Assembly: GCA_905182985.1 (NCBI GenBank)
Contig: CAJJDN010000059.1
Span: 450,625-514,624 of the forward strand
DNA from: Paramecium sonneborni
Taxonomy: Eukaryota > Ciliophora > Oligohymenophorea > Peniculida > Parameciidae
Reading direction: 5' to 3'
DNA: 64,000 nt
Positions 24,501 to 38,100 of this stretch are shown here, piece by piece (position 1 is the stretch's first letter; the number at the start of each line of letters is the position of its first letter). The notes beneath the pieces were generated by a model. The model saw only the letters and a program-made list of their open reading frames with translations, was not told the origin of the DNA and ran no database searches. The position numbers and the translations under genes are program-made.

Positions 24501-27086
24501 AAAGTGATTTATGAGATAATTTCATATGTTATATAATTTATCTTCGAAATTTCAATATCATTGGTATATCACTTCTTGTTTCTACATATTGTATTGAATC
24601 TAATTATTTAACATCAATTGGAACTACAAACTAATTTATTCTCAATTCTTAATTAATTAATTTAATCATGCTAATATCTATTTATAATTTAGACAATTAA
24701 GTAGACACAGGATATTTTAATACACAATTTTCTGTTCTATCTTATTCCATCAAACCTTCATTATACTCAAAATCTAAATTATCTTTTAAACGTGCTATTG
24801 TATCTTTAGTTATGTGATGTAATTGCATTGCAAACCCTTCTACTTATTCTAAATCTTAAGAGTTTTATTAAAATTAAACACTTAAAGGAGTAAATTTAAC
24901 AAAAATCTTTGGCTGGTCTAATCCCTTTATTATTTTTTAAGGAACATCTAATCCATGTTTTTATTCTTTCTTAATTTCAAATCTACATTTATCTCTAATC
25001 ACATATTTTTTATTTTTCCATAATAAATCAATAGCTTATAATTGATGATCTGCTAATAGAGTATGATTCTCCTTCTTATTTCCACTCTAATAAAACAATT
25101 AGAATCTTATTGGTTTCCAAAGATCCTCTGCTGTCCATTCAAATTTATCAAATATTAAATAATCTTTCTCACTTTTAACTTATTAATAATCATAATAGAA
25201 TCTGTAGGAAAATAATACTCTCATATAATAAGTACCTTCAGTACTAATTGGATAAAGTGCTTATGGAATAATGGATAATCTATTTACTTATGCTATGTGT
25301 CCACTCATTTCCAATCTTATAGTAAGTAAACATTATTTGTTTACTGAATTCATTTATATATTAACAAATGATTCTGTTCCCAAAAAATCAAGTTATTGCA
25401 AATCAATAAATGAAGTAAATGTATCTTATATAATATCATTTTCAGTTCGATTTATCAATTATATTGATAATTTATTTGGAAATTTACAAATGAATGATTA
25501 TCCAAAATATATTCCACAGATTTTTGATGTTTGAAAACTCAAATCTTCAGCATTTATTGTTACTTATAGATTTTCATTCTTTGTAATTTTAACAGAATGA
25601 ACTGTAATTTTAACAAAATTACTTTTTTCTAATTTCTCCTCTAATACTTATTCTTTATTTTAATCATCACTATCATATTTAATTGGTATTTATTGTCCAC
25701 CAAAACATATTGAATTTTTAATTTCATATAATGGTATATCAAATGCAATTTCTGCTCTATTAGCCTTATATTTTCGTACTTGAACATAATCATAAATTGA
25801 TTAAGTTTAAAACATCATAAAATTTCCTTGATATTCATTTATACTAAATTCAGTAATTGGTAGGTTGATAATACCTCTTGGATTATCAACAATAGGTGAA
25901 GTATAATCAGTAATATCGCAACGGATTTACAGATTTAGATATTAAGTAACTTTTTAAAATTGATTTGGATTTGAACCATAAAAAGTTTTTAAGAATTATT
26001 AAAATGGTAAACTTAATTCTCCTTCATTACTATTTTCAAATTTCGCTAAATAAGAAGTCTTCTTATCTCCCAAATAATTATAAAGTATAATAGTATAATT
26101 TTATTCGTACAAGGCAAAATCACAATCCCATTAAGGTATTACACTAAGATGAGTGAAATAGAAATAATTTGGAGTACGTATTTGTAAATAATATTTAGCA
26201 TTACCTAATTCTTTAGTTGGAAATCCTTCTATTTTAATAGATTTAAAAGCCATAACTTTTTTTTGAGGAACTATTTATTTCTCTTCTACAATTTTAGGTA
26301 TTTCTTATTTCCTTGACAAAGTTACTTTGATTCTAAACATTCCTGCATTAATTTATATCTTTTCCAAAAAAGCCTCTAATTCATTGTTTTTTTATTTCCA
26401 ATTTAAATCACATAAAAATATATCTTTTTTTAGAGATTATTATTTAAGCAACTTAATTTGATTGATACCAAAATATTCTTTAGGAGTAACATCATAATAA
26501 TAAATCAATGTTAATTTACAATATGGTGAATCATTTATAATTTTTAATTCTGTTCCTGCTTAGAATGTATAAGTTGTTTAACTTCCACCCAAAGACATTG
26601 CTAAAATACCTTTATTTTATGGAATTATTGATAATAAATTTACAATTACTTCTCCAGTTACATTATCTACAAAGAGATTATTAATAAAAGACAAAGCTAC
26701 TTAAATGGTGACTAATTTATCCTTAACTAAATTAGTTTAATTAATTATTTACTTGTATTAGAAATATCCCTATCAAAAGAATGATTTAGTTAAAATGGAA
26801 ATTGTCTTAGATTAATTTTGCCTAAAGTTTACTTTGACATATATCCACCTCTGTTGATATTGCATAATAAAACCTATAATTCTCTATTTGCATTCTTATT
26901 TTGATTTATATGAAAATGAAACACTTAATCAAAAAAATCATCTGATTTCATTTTTTCATAACTTTATTTTGATTCACCATCCAATTTAAATTCTATAAAA
27001 CATCTCTATTAATCCTTATCTAATAACATTTAATGTCCTGCAATAAGTTAAATTCTTAGAATACATTTCTATTCATCAATATTCAT
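21539..27086 (-). CDS. giant C2-domain protein, function unknown
   Basis: A roughly 1,800-residue reading frame (minor introns not all resolved) ending in FMISKLPW and TGA. The first 130 residues form a C2-like beta-sandwich (CILRIQLIAGHQMLLDKDQ, IEFKLDGESKQSYE, LQVLLCNINRGG, LGKINLRQFP). Similar beta-rich segments recur, such as FVKITVHSVKITKNENL with LQVTINAEDLSF, and FRIKVTLSRKQEIPKI. The C-terminal third is helical and Leu/Gln-rich and ends in a Lys/Arg stretch (SRKRRKIKITKREED). Multi-C2 proteins usually bind membranes or calcium, but clear aspartate clusters were not confirmed. No transmembrane tail like that of ferlins is seen. Its ATG lies 25 bp downstream of the stop of the P5B ATPase gene on the same strand. 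Confidence 0.6.
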
Positions 27087-27111
27087 ATTTTATTATAATT
27101 ATAATTATTAA

Positions 27112-30100
27112 TCATTTCTAATTTAATTCATCATTTAAATAAGGATTTTCAGAATATTTATATCTCTTCAATATCTTTCTCTTCTTATTTCTATAAAATC
27201 TAGTTGTAAATGGTACTATGTATTTCTCAAATAATATTGTTATTATCATATTTAAAATCATTATTCCATAAAGTTAATACATCCATTCTTATTTTATTGC
27301 AGAATCTAAATCTTTATTATTCTTAGATTTATACTCAAACATAAACTAAAACTAAATATCATTCATATACTTCAAATAAATTTTAAAATCCACTTTTCTA
27401 GAATAACAAAATATATGAATTAAAGATCATTCCTAGAATAATCCAAAATGTGAAATAAAAATTAGTATAAAATTCTCTTCTAAATGGTTTTCCAATTGAA
27501 AAAGCAACACATTAAAATACATACTAAAAATTAGCAAACAAGAAGAAAATTGTATTTTCATATGATGTTTACATTGCACGATGATCGTCAATATCTCCAA
27601 TATCTTTATGAATATCAACTCCAGATCTATACCAAGATTAATTTTTCATAAAAAAGTAAACAAAAGTTTAAAATCCGATTTATATTAGAGTTGATCCAAT
27701 TACTGATAATAAAACTGGGAAGGAAATTAAATTTGATCCTGGTTGAAATTGAGTAAGTTTTTTATATGCTTTAGTTTATCCCATAGTTCCTGCTAAAGGT
27801 ATAATGATAAATAAATCAATGTAAAAATACTACCTTGATGACATATTTGAAAGAGTGAAATAAAGCAAAGTCACAGTACAAAATTATATCATACTATACA
27901 AAGCCATATACTTAAAACATTAGAAACTAGTTACTAACGATGCTCTTCCTTCTCTTAACAATTTTATAACGCAAGAAATATTTTAAATTTTTGATGTAAA
28001 TGGAGCAGCTATTGATGCTTCTGCATCAGATAATGATATTCCAATATCAGCTGTTTTTAATGCTCCACAATCATTTGCTCCGTCACCACACATACCACAT
28101 AAAGATTTTTTATTTATTATCTATAAATGACTTATGAGCTAAGCTTTTTATTCAGGTTTCATTCTAGCAAAAATTTAAGTTTTTTCAAGCATCAAACCAA
28201 ATAATCTTCTTGCTTTTGGATTTATGTCAATTTATTTTAAGAGTAATTAAAATGCCTTACCAGATATAGCAACAACAAAAGGTTAATCTGTTTTCCATGG
28301 ATCTTAATCATCTATTAAATGATCAAGGTTTTCAGCTATTAATTATTCTTCTTCTTATTTATAATTTTCATATTTGCTTTTTTTCAAATTCAATATTTTT
28401 TTATTCTCATTATTTTAAATACTAACTATTTTATCGTTATCTTCAATAATAATTTCCATCTATTATTCATATTATTGTTCCTATTAACCAAATAATTCAG
28501 GTGTTTCAAATTCATCATCAGAATCATCATTAAATTCTAATTCTGGAGATAAATTATCTTAATTTAATACTTTATCACTCATATCAAAATCTTTCCAAAT
28601 GATATGATTTTTACCATCTAATTTTTATTCTGCAATATCTCCTAAAAATATACGTTAATTTGGTTATACAATATTGCATTATCTAGCAACAGATATTGCT
28701 GTAAGTACATTATCACCTGTAACCATAATTGTTCTGATCATTGCATCTTATAATGTTTCAATTACATTTCGAGTTATAGGTTTTAATTTATTCTACATAA
28801 TTAAGAAACCTAAAAAAGTTAAATTGCATTCTGCTTAATCTCTATTATATTCATTATCATTATCAATGATTTTTGATCCACATGCCAATACTCTAAATCC
28901 CATTTTTGAATAATGCTCAAGTATCTTATGAAAACTTCTTGGTACAGATCCTGGATTACATAATTCTCTTAATTTTTCAGGAGATCCTTTTACATGAACT
29001 CTCAATTTATCATTTCTTGATACTATTACACTCATTCTTTAAAGAGTTGATGAAAAATCAAATCTTTTTAATATTTAAATTCTATCATTTTCTTTAAATA
29101 CTTCATTATTTAAATCATCTAATTCAAAATTTGTAGCTTCAAACATTTTCACTTCTAAAGGATCTCCTATTAAATTACCATTTACTTTAGCTAATCCATG
29201 ACATGAAGCCATAATTTCTAAAACTAATTAAGATGGTTATAATTTTGTTTATCCATATAAATTTTATCCTAGATTCATTGAATAAATAACATTTGGAATT
29301 TATAATTCTTCTTTAACATCAATTATTAAATCTTAAAAACATATCTTTGATTTCTCTAAATCAGATATATATGATATTTACTATGATTATATCCAATTGT
29401 TCTCACACCATAAAGATCAAGACCATCTTCTGTTAAAGTTCCTGTTTTATCAAAACACATAATTGTTATTTTCCCTGCTACATTTACTTTATTAGGAGAT
29501 ATACAATAAATCTATTTCTTACCTAATCTTGCTAATGCAAATGATACTCCTATTGATAAACAAGTTGGTAATGCTGGAGGTACTGTTATTGTGATTAAAT
29601 CCAAAGAATTTATTACCATCTAAAATATTGTTGTATTATTTTCCTTTAATTCATCCACTTAACTTTTTATTGTCAAAGAAAAACCTACTAAAGACAACAT
29701 TGCCATTACTGATATAAATGATAATGAATCTCTATAAAATGAAAATGTAGTTGGTTTTGGATATAAAATTGATCTCACTAATTATCCTTTCATTGTTTAA
29801 AATCCTGTCTATACTGCTATTGCTAATACAGGTACTTATCCTTTCTCTGGATGTCGTGATTCCAAACATTTTGTTCCAGCAAATAATGTTATAGACTTAC
29901 AATCATTATTTGGAGAATATATAAGCTTATTCAATTAAATAGGATTTTTTATTATTGGTATTGATTCTCCAGTCAACATTGATTCATTTATTATACAAGA
30001 ACCATTTAATAAAATGCAATCACAAGGTACTATCCAATCATCTCTTACTTCTATCAAATCTCCTGGCACTATTTCTTTCGAACTCAATTTTTATTTGTTG

Positions 30101-31001
30101 TTCACTATTGATTTATCCACTATAATAAATTTATTCTATATTTTTATATCATTTTTTCCTCTAAATATATAATCTATCTAATCTTATGAAGTCATCTTTC
30201 TAAGCTTCTAAAAATTCTATCTTGTTTCTCTAAATTACACTAATATTGAGATAACTGAAGTCAAAAATATAACTATTGCATATTAATAATATTTCTCAAT
30301 TGTCCATAAACACACACTAAAAATTTAAAACAAATAAAATGGCGTTAAAATTTCATCTATCAAGATTTTTCCTGTACCTTTATCAGGGATTGTTGTATTA
30401 TTATATCCGAATAACGAAGCAATTTCATCAGGTTATTCTACTCCTTGACAATAATTTTATATAATTTCTTCATGAGTTAGTGACTGAAATGGCGTTTCTA
30501 TTGCTTTAAAACAGTCATCCTCATAGAAATATGTATACAATCGATATTAAAAATACTAAATGAACATGTTTTATAAAATTACTTTACGTTACTTTTCACT
30601 CTTATTTATCCATATTTTCTTTAACCCTACTTTTAGAAGTTCCTTTTCATTATCCAAAGATGTAATAACTACATGAGTTGCTTATGTAATGTCTAAACAT
30701 TAACTATATAACAAAAATAGTTTTAATGATAAGTTCCATCTAGCAAATAAATATCCAATTCCACCTAAGCTTTTTAATTAATTATAATACAAGTCAAAAT
30801 GCAAAATGAATAGTAAAGCAATTTTTTATGGATTGGACTGCTAAAGGATAGTATCTACTTAATCGTGGCTTCTTCTTGTACATCCTTTGGTAATTAAAAG
30901 GCAACCTGATTATATTAAAATTTAGATAGCAATTTTTCTGAGTTCTCATTTGATTCTCCTATTTTCATAAATAAATTATACTATTCAAGATTCTCACCCA
31001 T
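27112..31001 (-). CDS. P5B-type ATPase (ATP13A2/3-like)
   Basis: A roughly 1,270-residue P-type ATPase. It begins [18 protein letters not shown]; an early 26-nt intron leads into [14 protein letters not shown]. Signature sites: TGESIPI in the actuator region, the P5B signature VPPALPTC (about 29567-29581), [12 protein letters not shown] with the phosphorylated Asp (about 29437-29451), and [19 protein letters not shown] C-terminal spans ending in [21 protein letters not shown] 19-nt intron precedes the last span. PPALP separates P5B from P5A, which has PPELP or PPDLP. Animal P5B pumps export polyamines from late endosomes and lysosomes, so a similar substrate is inferred. The nucleotide-binding region carries an acidic Asn/Glu/Gln insertion near 28400-28560. 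The ATPase ends 25 bp before the C2-protein start. Confidence 0.88.
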
Positions 31002-32422
31002 TTATATTTAGATATTATTACGTCATTTTTAATATTATATATCAATATTATTAATCATTACTATCTAAATAAAAGATCCATCTTCTCTCCTTTTTTCAAT
31101 ATATTAAATATTTATTATTAATATTTCAACTAGCTCAATATTAAAACAATCATGTAAAATACTAGTTATTTTAAATAGTTTTTGATAAACTGTATTTAGG
31201 ACAAAGGAAAATTATTTTTATTAATTAATTACATACATTAATTTAGATATAAGTTTATATTAAATATTTTATTCCTAAATAGAAGATGTGATAAAAACAA
31301 AAATTTACTTTGATGATTGTGTTTATTTATTTGATTTATTTATCAAACCAAGAGTCTAAATTCCTAGAAAACTAACTTACTTTTTTATTCGTAGAATTTT
31401 ATGAGAAATATTTAAAAATCAAAATTTTTCTTTTTAAGTAAGAAATATTATCTAGATTTAATTTTTAGTTTACATTAGATTGAATTACTTAAAATGTTAC
31501 TATATTATAATTTATCCATAATTAAGTAAGTTTAAGTTTCAAAAAATTATTTGAATTTTATTTTTATTTATTAGGTTCGATTATAAAACACAATTTGAAT
31601 TATTATACATAAATTAATTAAATAAGAAATCTAATTTAAGATTTTTGGAATAACTAAAAAATTCTATATTATTATTACAATTTCTACATAATATTTGTTT
31701 GAAGTTATTGTTCTATATTTAGTTCCGTTTAAAAATAATAAATTTACAATATGTATCCCCATAATAAATTTTAATTGTATTATTTATTTTTTCAAGTTAA
31801 TTACATATTTCAATACAAATTTAAATGGCAAATCTGATTAGATAGAAAATTTTTTTAAACTTAAGAATATCCTCAATTAAGATTTTTTAGAAAATTTTAT
31901 TTCTTTTCTGAATAATTAACTTTTAAGAGTTTTTTCTTTTAGCGTTAAAAATAGATGACGATTATTAGAAAATTAAATCTTAAAAATTTTCTCTTCTTTG
32001 AATACATAATCTGTTTCAATTAACAAGTTACTATACAAATTGTATATTCTCTTCAGGAATATCCAAGAATAATTTAAACAGCAAGAATAGCCAAAAATGT
32101 AGAAATAAAATTAAAGGAAAAAATTTTATAAAGAAAATTTCTTTCTTAATAAAATAGTAAAAATATATAGAGTACATATAAATTAAGTTACTAAGTTACA
32201 TAAGAAGAAATAGAGGGATTTATTGATTAAAATCTTATAAATATGAAGAATTATTTAAGATTTATAATTAATTATTTTTATTCTAATTTAATTAATTTAA
32301 AATATTATTCATTGTGAATTAATACAATTAAAATTATACTTCATTAAAATCGAATGATTTATATAAGAAACTCTATTTATAATATTTAGAGATCCAATAA
32401 TTTAAAAATAAATAAATTAAAA
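31002..32422. other. AT-rich gene-free region
   Basis: About 1.4 kb with no credible reading frame on either strand in the ciliate code, apart from short chance stretches. From 32063 on it is repeated at 33184 by the assembly join. Long homopolymers and AT runs dominate. Nothing further can be supported. Confidence 0.5.
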
Positions 32423-33182
32423 ATGTAAATCGATCAATTACAGCATTCCACTCCTATACATGGGGAGGAGACAGATATCTAGAAAGGAAAGGAGGTATCT
32501 TTAATAGTTTTCCCCAAAAAGTTTCTAAATCCCCATAGTACTTTTCGAATGAAAGGAGTATCTTTAATCATTTAATGATATTAAAGGATTTCCATCTATT
32601 TGCAGACGCTCGCTACATAAGATAACATGAAATGCTGAAAATTGGTCTTAGTTGTCAAAATCCTTATAAAAAAATTTCCAAAATAATGGTGGATTAAAAT
32701 GCTGGGACAATCAAATTGTGCTACACATAACTTGATTTTTCTGAAACTCCTTGGGAATATGTAGCAAAAAGATTATAAAGTTTCGGTGATGTTTAAATGA
32801 TGGAATTAAGTGAATATATCAGGAAGTATTATGAATAATTAAACTCTGGTTTGAAATTGGAAAAAAATGACATTGTATTTGAAAATAAACTATCAAAAAT
32901 ATTTTAGATTCCCAAAGACAACTATAGATCATTTGGAATATATCAATATAAGTACTTAAAAAGCTTAAATCAATTCTTCATATCAGCATTGACCTATGAC
33001 ATCAAATTAATTGAAGACTTGGGTTATTCAGTACAACATTTTATAGAATCGTGCATAAAGATTGGAATTCCGGAGTATAAAAAATTTATAAATTATATCT
33101 AGATTATCTTTATAACCTGGATGTACAAATACGAATTACTACAAAAATGTTATGGAGTTTGCCAAACCTTTGATGAAACCAA
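32063..33182. repeat. assembly duplication, left copy
   Basis: 1120 bp that reappear, apparently base for base, at 33184-34303 after a single N at 33183. The left copy stops at the N inside a gene; the right copy continues through the same sequence. This is what an unmerged overlap of two contig ends looks like, not a biological tandem repeat. The truncated gene copy at 32423-33182 should not be counted as a paralogue. Confidence 0.9.
32423..33182 (+). CDS. truncated duplicate of the unknown 345-residue protein gene
   Basis: First 760 bp of the gene at 33544-34610, cut off by the N at 33183. Its sequence matches the complete copy throughout. It is an assembly artefact rather than a real partial gene. 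Confidence 0.8.
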
Positions 33183-33183
33183 N

Positions 33184-34303
33184 CCAAGAATAATTTAAAC
33201 AGCAAGAATAGCCAAAAATGTAGAAATAAAATTAAAGGAAAAAATTTTATAAAGAAAATTTCTTTCTTAATAAAATAGTAAAAATATATAGAGTACATAT
33301 AAATTAAGTTACTAAGTTACATAAGAAGAAATAGAGGGATTTATTGATTAAAATCTTATAAATATGAAGAATTATTTAAGATTTATAATTAATTATTTTT
33401 ATTCTAATTTAATTAATTTAAAATATTATTCATTGTGAATTAATACAATTAAAATTATACTTCATTAAAATCGAATGATTTATATAAGAAACTCTATTTA
33501 TAATATTTAGAGATCCAATAATTTAAAAATAAATAAATTAAAAATGTAAATCGATCAATTACAGCATTCCACTCCTATACATGGGGAGGAGACAGATATC
33601 TAGAAAGGAAAGGAGGTATCTTTAATAGTTTTCCCCAAAAAGTTTCTAAATCCCCATAGTACTTTTCGAATGAAAGGAGTATCTTTAATCATTTAATGAT
33701 ATTAAAGGATTTCCATCTATTTGCAGACGCTCGCTACATAAGATAACATGAAATGCTGAAAATTGGTCTTAGTTGTCAAAATCCTTATAAAAAAATTTCC
33801 AAAATAATGGTGGATTAAAATGCTGGGACAATCAAATTGTGCTACACATAACTTGATTTTTCTGAAACTCCTTGGGAATATGTAGCAAAAAGATTATAAA
33901 GTTTCGGTGATGTTTAAATGATGGAATTAAGTGAATATATCAGGAAGTATTATGAATAATTAAACTCTGGTTTGAAATTGGAAAAAAATGACATTGTATT
34001 TGAAAATAAACTATCAAAAATATTTTAGATTCCCAAAGACAACTATAGATCATTTGGAATATATCAATATAAGTACTTAAAAAGCTTAAATCAATTCTTC
34101 ATATCAGCATTGACCTATGACATCAAATTAATTGAAGACTTGGGTTATTCAGTACAACATTTTATAGAATCGTGCATAAAGATTGGAATTCCGGAGTATA
34201 AAAAATTTATAAATTATATCTAGATTATCTTTATAACCTGGATGTACAAATACGAATTACTACAAAAATGTTATGGAGTTTGCCAAACCTTTGATGAAAC
34301 CAA
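33184..34303. repeat. assembly duplication, right copy
   Basis: Right-hand copy of 32063-33182, offset 1121 bp. It continues into unique sequence and holds the complete gene at 33544-34610, so it is the copy to keep. Confidence 0.9.
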
Positions 34304-34610
34304 AAGAGGAGTAAGATTTCTATATATATTCTCCTCTTTATTCATAAGTAAGAATTCTTACTCATTTCGTTAGGGCCTAAAATGCGATGTATCTTTTTCT
34401 GTTACCAAAGATCATTTTGAAGCAGAGGATGACACACTCATTAACTTAAATTTTTATTTAAATTATTAGCCTTCATTACGTAATAATTAAGCTCTTGTGC
34501 TTAATAAGAAATTAAAATCTCAAAATTGCATTTCACATTATTACGAACTCACAGATCATCATTTTTCTAGGTGTGGTTATAAAAAGAAAAAGTTGAATGG
34601 AGTAGTATGA
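33544..34610 (+). CDS. hypothetical protein, 345 residues
   Basis: Starts MQIDQLQHSTPIHGEETD. A 29-nt intron (33679-33707, acceptor AAG) joins PHSTFRMKG to DFHLFADARYIRQHE, and the frame then runs to TGA 34608-34610. The sequence has an ordinary amino-acid mix, including Cys and Trp (SETPWEYVAKRLQSFGD, FIESCIKIGIPEYKKF, CYGVCQTFDETKRG). It ends in a basic His/Cys-bearing segment (HHFSRCGYKKKKLN). I recognise no family. A possible long intron at 34314-34376 (ending GTTAG) is in frame and stop-free, so I left it as coding. No signal peptide or membrane span is obvious. Confidence 0.6.
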
Positions 34611-35105
34611 TTATGTGTATGTATTATAATCTTACTTTTATCACCATTCAATTTTCAATTCAAATTTATGTAAAAGTCTTTCACAGAAACTCTATCCAGT
34701 CGGAAAGTTATTCGAGTAAATCAATTAATTTACACTAATTAATATTAATAATAATAATTAATTATATTAATGATTTTCTTAACTTTCTTTTTTTAATTAA
34801 ATTGATAACTTAAAAATTTTTATTATAATAATTAAAAATTTAGTACTCTAATCGAAAAAAGCAATCCTTCTATTCTTTTGATATCATTATATTATTAATA
34901 AATTTAGTTTACTTGTTTGATTTCAAATTTAGAAGAGAACAAATCTTAAATTCTTATAAATACTTACAAAGTTCTTGAACCTATTACTAGGTGATAATAT
35001 TTATTGAATTCAACTTTTTATTATATTTGGTTTAGATATAACAAAAAATTAGACATTAGCATAAATTTTTTTCCAATTTGCATTAAAATAAAATATATAT
35101 AATTT
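34611..35105. other. AT-rich intergenic region, convergent gene ends
   Basis: About 500 bp between the unknown 345-residue gene and the end of the dynein gene, which converge here. Only AT-rich sequence is seen; no frame or RNA gene could be supported. Confidence 0.5.
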
Positions 35106-38100
35106 TCAATATCTTAATGATAAGAAAGCAGCTGCACCAGCTCTAATCCAAACATCTTCATCATCTCTTGATGGTAATTCAAGAGGCATAACAAAATTTG
35201 TAGAATGCCCTGTGGTTGAAAGTGTTCCAGCCTAAAGTTATTACAAAAATATATACTCTAGAAACAACTTTGTATAAAGGACATTAGTATTTATAAATTT
35301 TCCTTTCTTTTGGATCTTTTGGTTATACTTCAACTTATGATGGGTCATAGGGCAATAAATGCATTAATGGTAAATCTGAATATAATTCCTTAATTTTTGG
35401 TTATGATATTAAATGTCTCTTGTAATCCCATCTAAATATATAATAAATTAAATATACTTAGTTCCTTCTAAAAAGATACCATAAATATAAACTCCATCTT
35501 CTGGTTTATCAGTAACGGCAGTGTAAGTTAATGTGTCCAATACAATATATTCATATTACAATTTATCAATAGCAATTACATGTTTTCTGGCATAGTTTTG
35601 TACCATACCAGTTATGAAGGCTTAAGGAAAGAAGAAACCAGAAATCCAGAAAACTTTAGGTGTTCCTTTATCAACCCAATTTTTAAGGAAGGAAATTCTA
35701 TCAAGTAAATCTTGAGTCCATGAAGCTAATGGTTTTAAACTAAGAAATCCTTTTTCAGCCCATAATTGAGGTACTTGATTATCATATAGACTGTTAGATA
35801 ATTTTTCCATTTCTTCTGACATTACGATTAATCCTTTGAGAGCTTTTTTAACATTAGAAAGTGTAGTTTTCATTATAGCAAGTAATCTATTATAACGTAT
35901 AAGTTCTTAGACTAAAACAGTATTCATAGATTCTTGATAATCTGTTGGATATTTAATTGAAATATCATCTATATCAAATAAATCAGGAGTTTTTGATTCA
36001 ACAAAATTAGCTAATTCTTCAATAACATCTTCTCTACATTTACCTGCTCCTTATTATGTTCTTGGTTGTATAGATTATAGAGTTTCTAAGAGAATTCTAG
36101 TTTCATTTTAGGCATTAGTGATTTCAGCATTACTATGTAAACCAAATGCTTCAGGTTCTGGATTTAATGGTAATTTTTCAATATACTCAATATAATTTTA
36201 TCTTTCACCAACATTAGGTTAATAATAAGTTGGTACTAAGAATTGATATCCTTCTTTTAATGCTTCTTAAGCTATATACAATTTGAGAATGGTTTTAATT
36301 AATCTAACATCTTTATCATCAGTAACTCTGCCACCATAATTAATTTCTGCTCCTAAATAATTAATAACTTTGAATGGTATAAGAACATAATCGTCAAGTA
36401 AACTTTTAAGTTATCTTCTACAAACTGTAAGGTCTTCATTTGTAAATTCATAAGGAATATTCCATCCTATGGCTCCAAACTTCCTTCTTTCTTAAATGAT
36501 TGCATGGAATAATGAGAATCCAAATAGTAATTTTTTAAAATCTTCTGGTTTTTTACAATCATTCAATGTTTTATCATCTAATTGAGTGTAAGTTCTAAGC
36601 ATATTATTTCTAAGACCTTTAGGAGGTTCAAGGGTCATTTTTACACCATTTTACAAAACAATAGTTGGAAATGATTTAGATGGCATTGATGTTAACCATA
36701 ATCTAAAATCTTTTGTTCCTTAATCTTACATTTCCTCATTTAATTTTTCAAGATCATTCATCCATGAAGTTGCTAAATGACAATTCATTAATAATGCCCA
36801 TCCTCCTCTACCTAAAGCATCTTTAACTAATTTTTCAGCTTTTGGACCTTATCCTTAACCCAAAGAAATTGAATCTATTCTTTTAGTCATATTCATTTCT
36901 TCAGCAAATTTCATTAAATCTGCAATTGGATCTGAACCAGGAGATAAAACAAAAATAAGTGGAGTATTAGGAGTAGAATCCTTATAACATTTACTTAAAT
37001 CAAAAGTAGGTGGAATAATAAATTTCTCATCCATTTTCTCTATAATCCATTTTTAAATAGCTGGAATAACTTTATCACTTCTAATTGCTTTTAATAATAA
37101 TATTCTTGAGAAGGAATCCAATTAAACATTCCAAGGTTCTGGGAATTCTATATCTTAAGGATTAGGTGCATCAAAGATAGTTTTAAATTTATCAGAATTA
37201 CTCATGAAATCAGATAATATACCATCAAAATTAGTTAATTCTGACATACCATTAATATTTCTATATGTTTCTGGCCATGTATTTTCACTTATCCATTCAG
37301 TTGGATTTGGAGCTAATTATACATCACCTGTAGCACCCTATAATAAATATCTCCATTCTCCTTCATTCATTTTATGAGCAGCACTCAATATCTTATAAGT
37401 CAACATAAATGAAAATAATAATTTGTGTTTCTCAAATAATGATCTACAAACATTTTCATACAACATATATGTGAAGAAATCATTAAGATGATTTAATCTC
37501 TCCTCTAATACTTATGAAGCTGGAGCATTCTATACACCCAAAGTAAATAGATTAATAAACCATTACAAAGAGTATTAATACATTGGATCAATTGTAGATA
37601 AATCAATTATACAAAAGAAAAGTAAAGATGCTCTAAATGCAACTGATCTATATGATTCTCTTGCTTCATCAATCTAAGCTTCAGTTATTTTTGAATCTTT
37701 CACTCTTTAATTGATTTCAGCTGCAAATTTCTTTGAATTTTATAATTTATTTATTAAAGTTTCATCCATCAATATTTCAGAAATGTCACCTTTGGTTTCA
37801 GATAAACTTCTTAAAATACTATCTTCAATATTAACTAATTCTTTTTTATCTTAAGCATTCTTTCTTACTATTTCAGTCTTTTTATTTTCTAAATTCGGAT
37901 TCTCCAATGCCACTATCTATGCTAACATTTATTCTTCCAATCCTAAAGGAGTAATTGCAAAATTAATTATTGTTACTTTTACTGAAGTCTCGGGAGAATA
38001 ATGAGGATTTGGAAGTGTTGTAGTCATAAAGAATCTAAAACTAAAATTATATTATAGATTCTTATCTCCAATCTATATAGTTGCAGATGTACCAGTCTTA

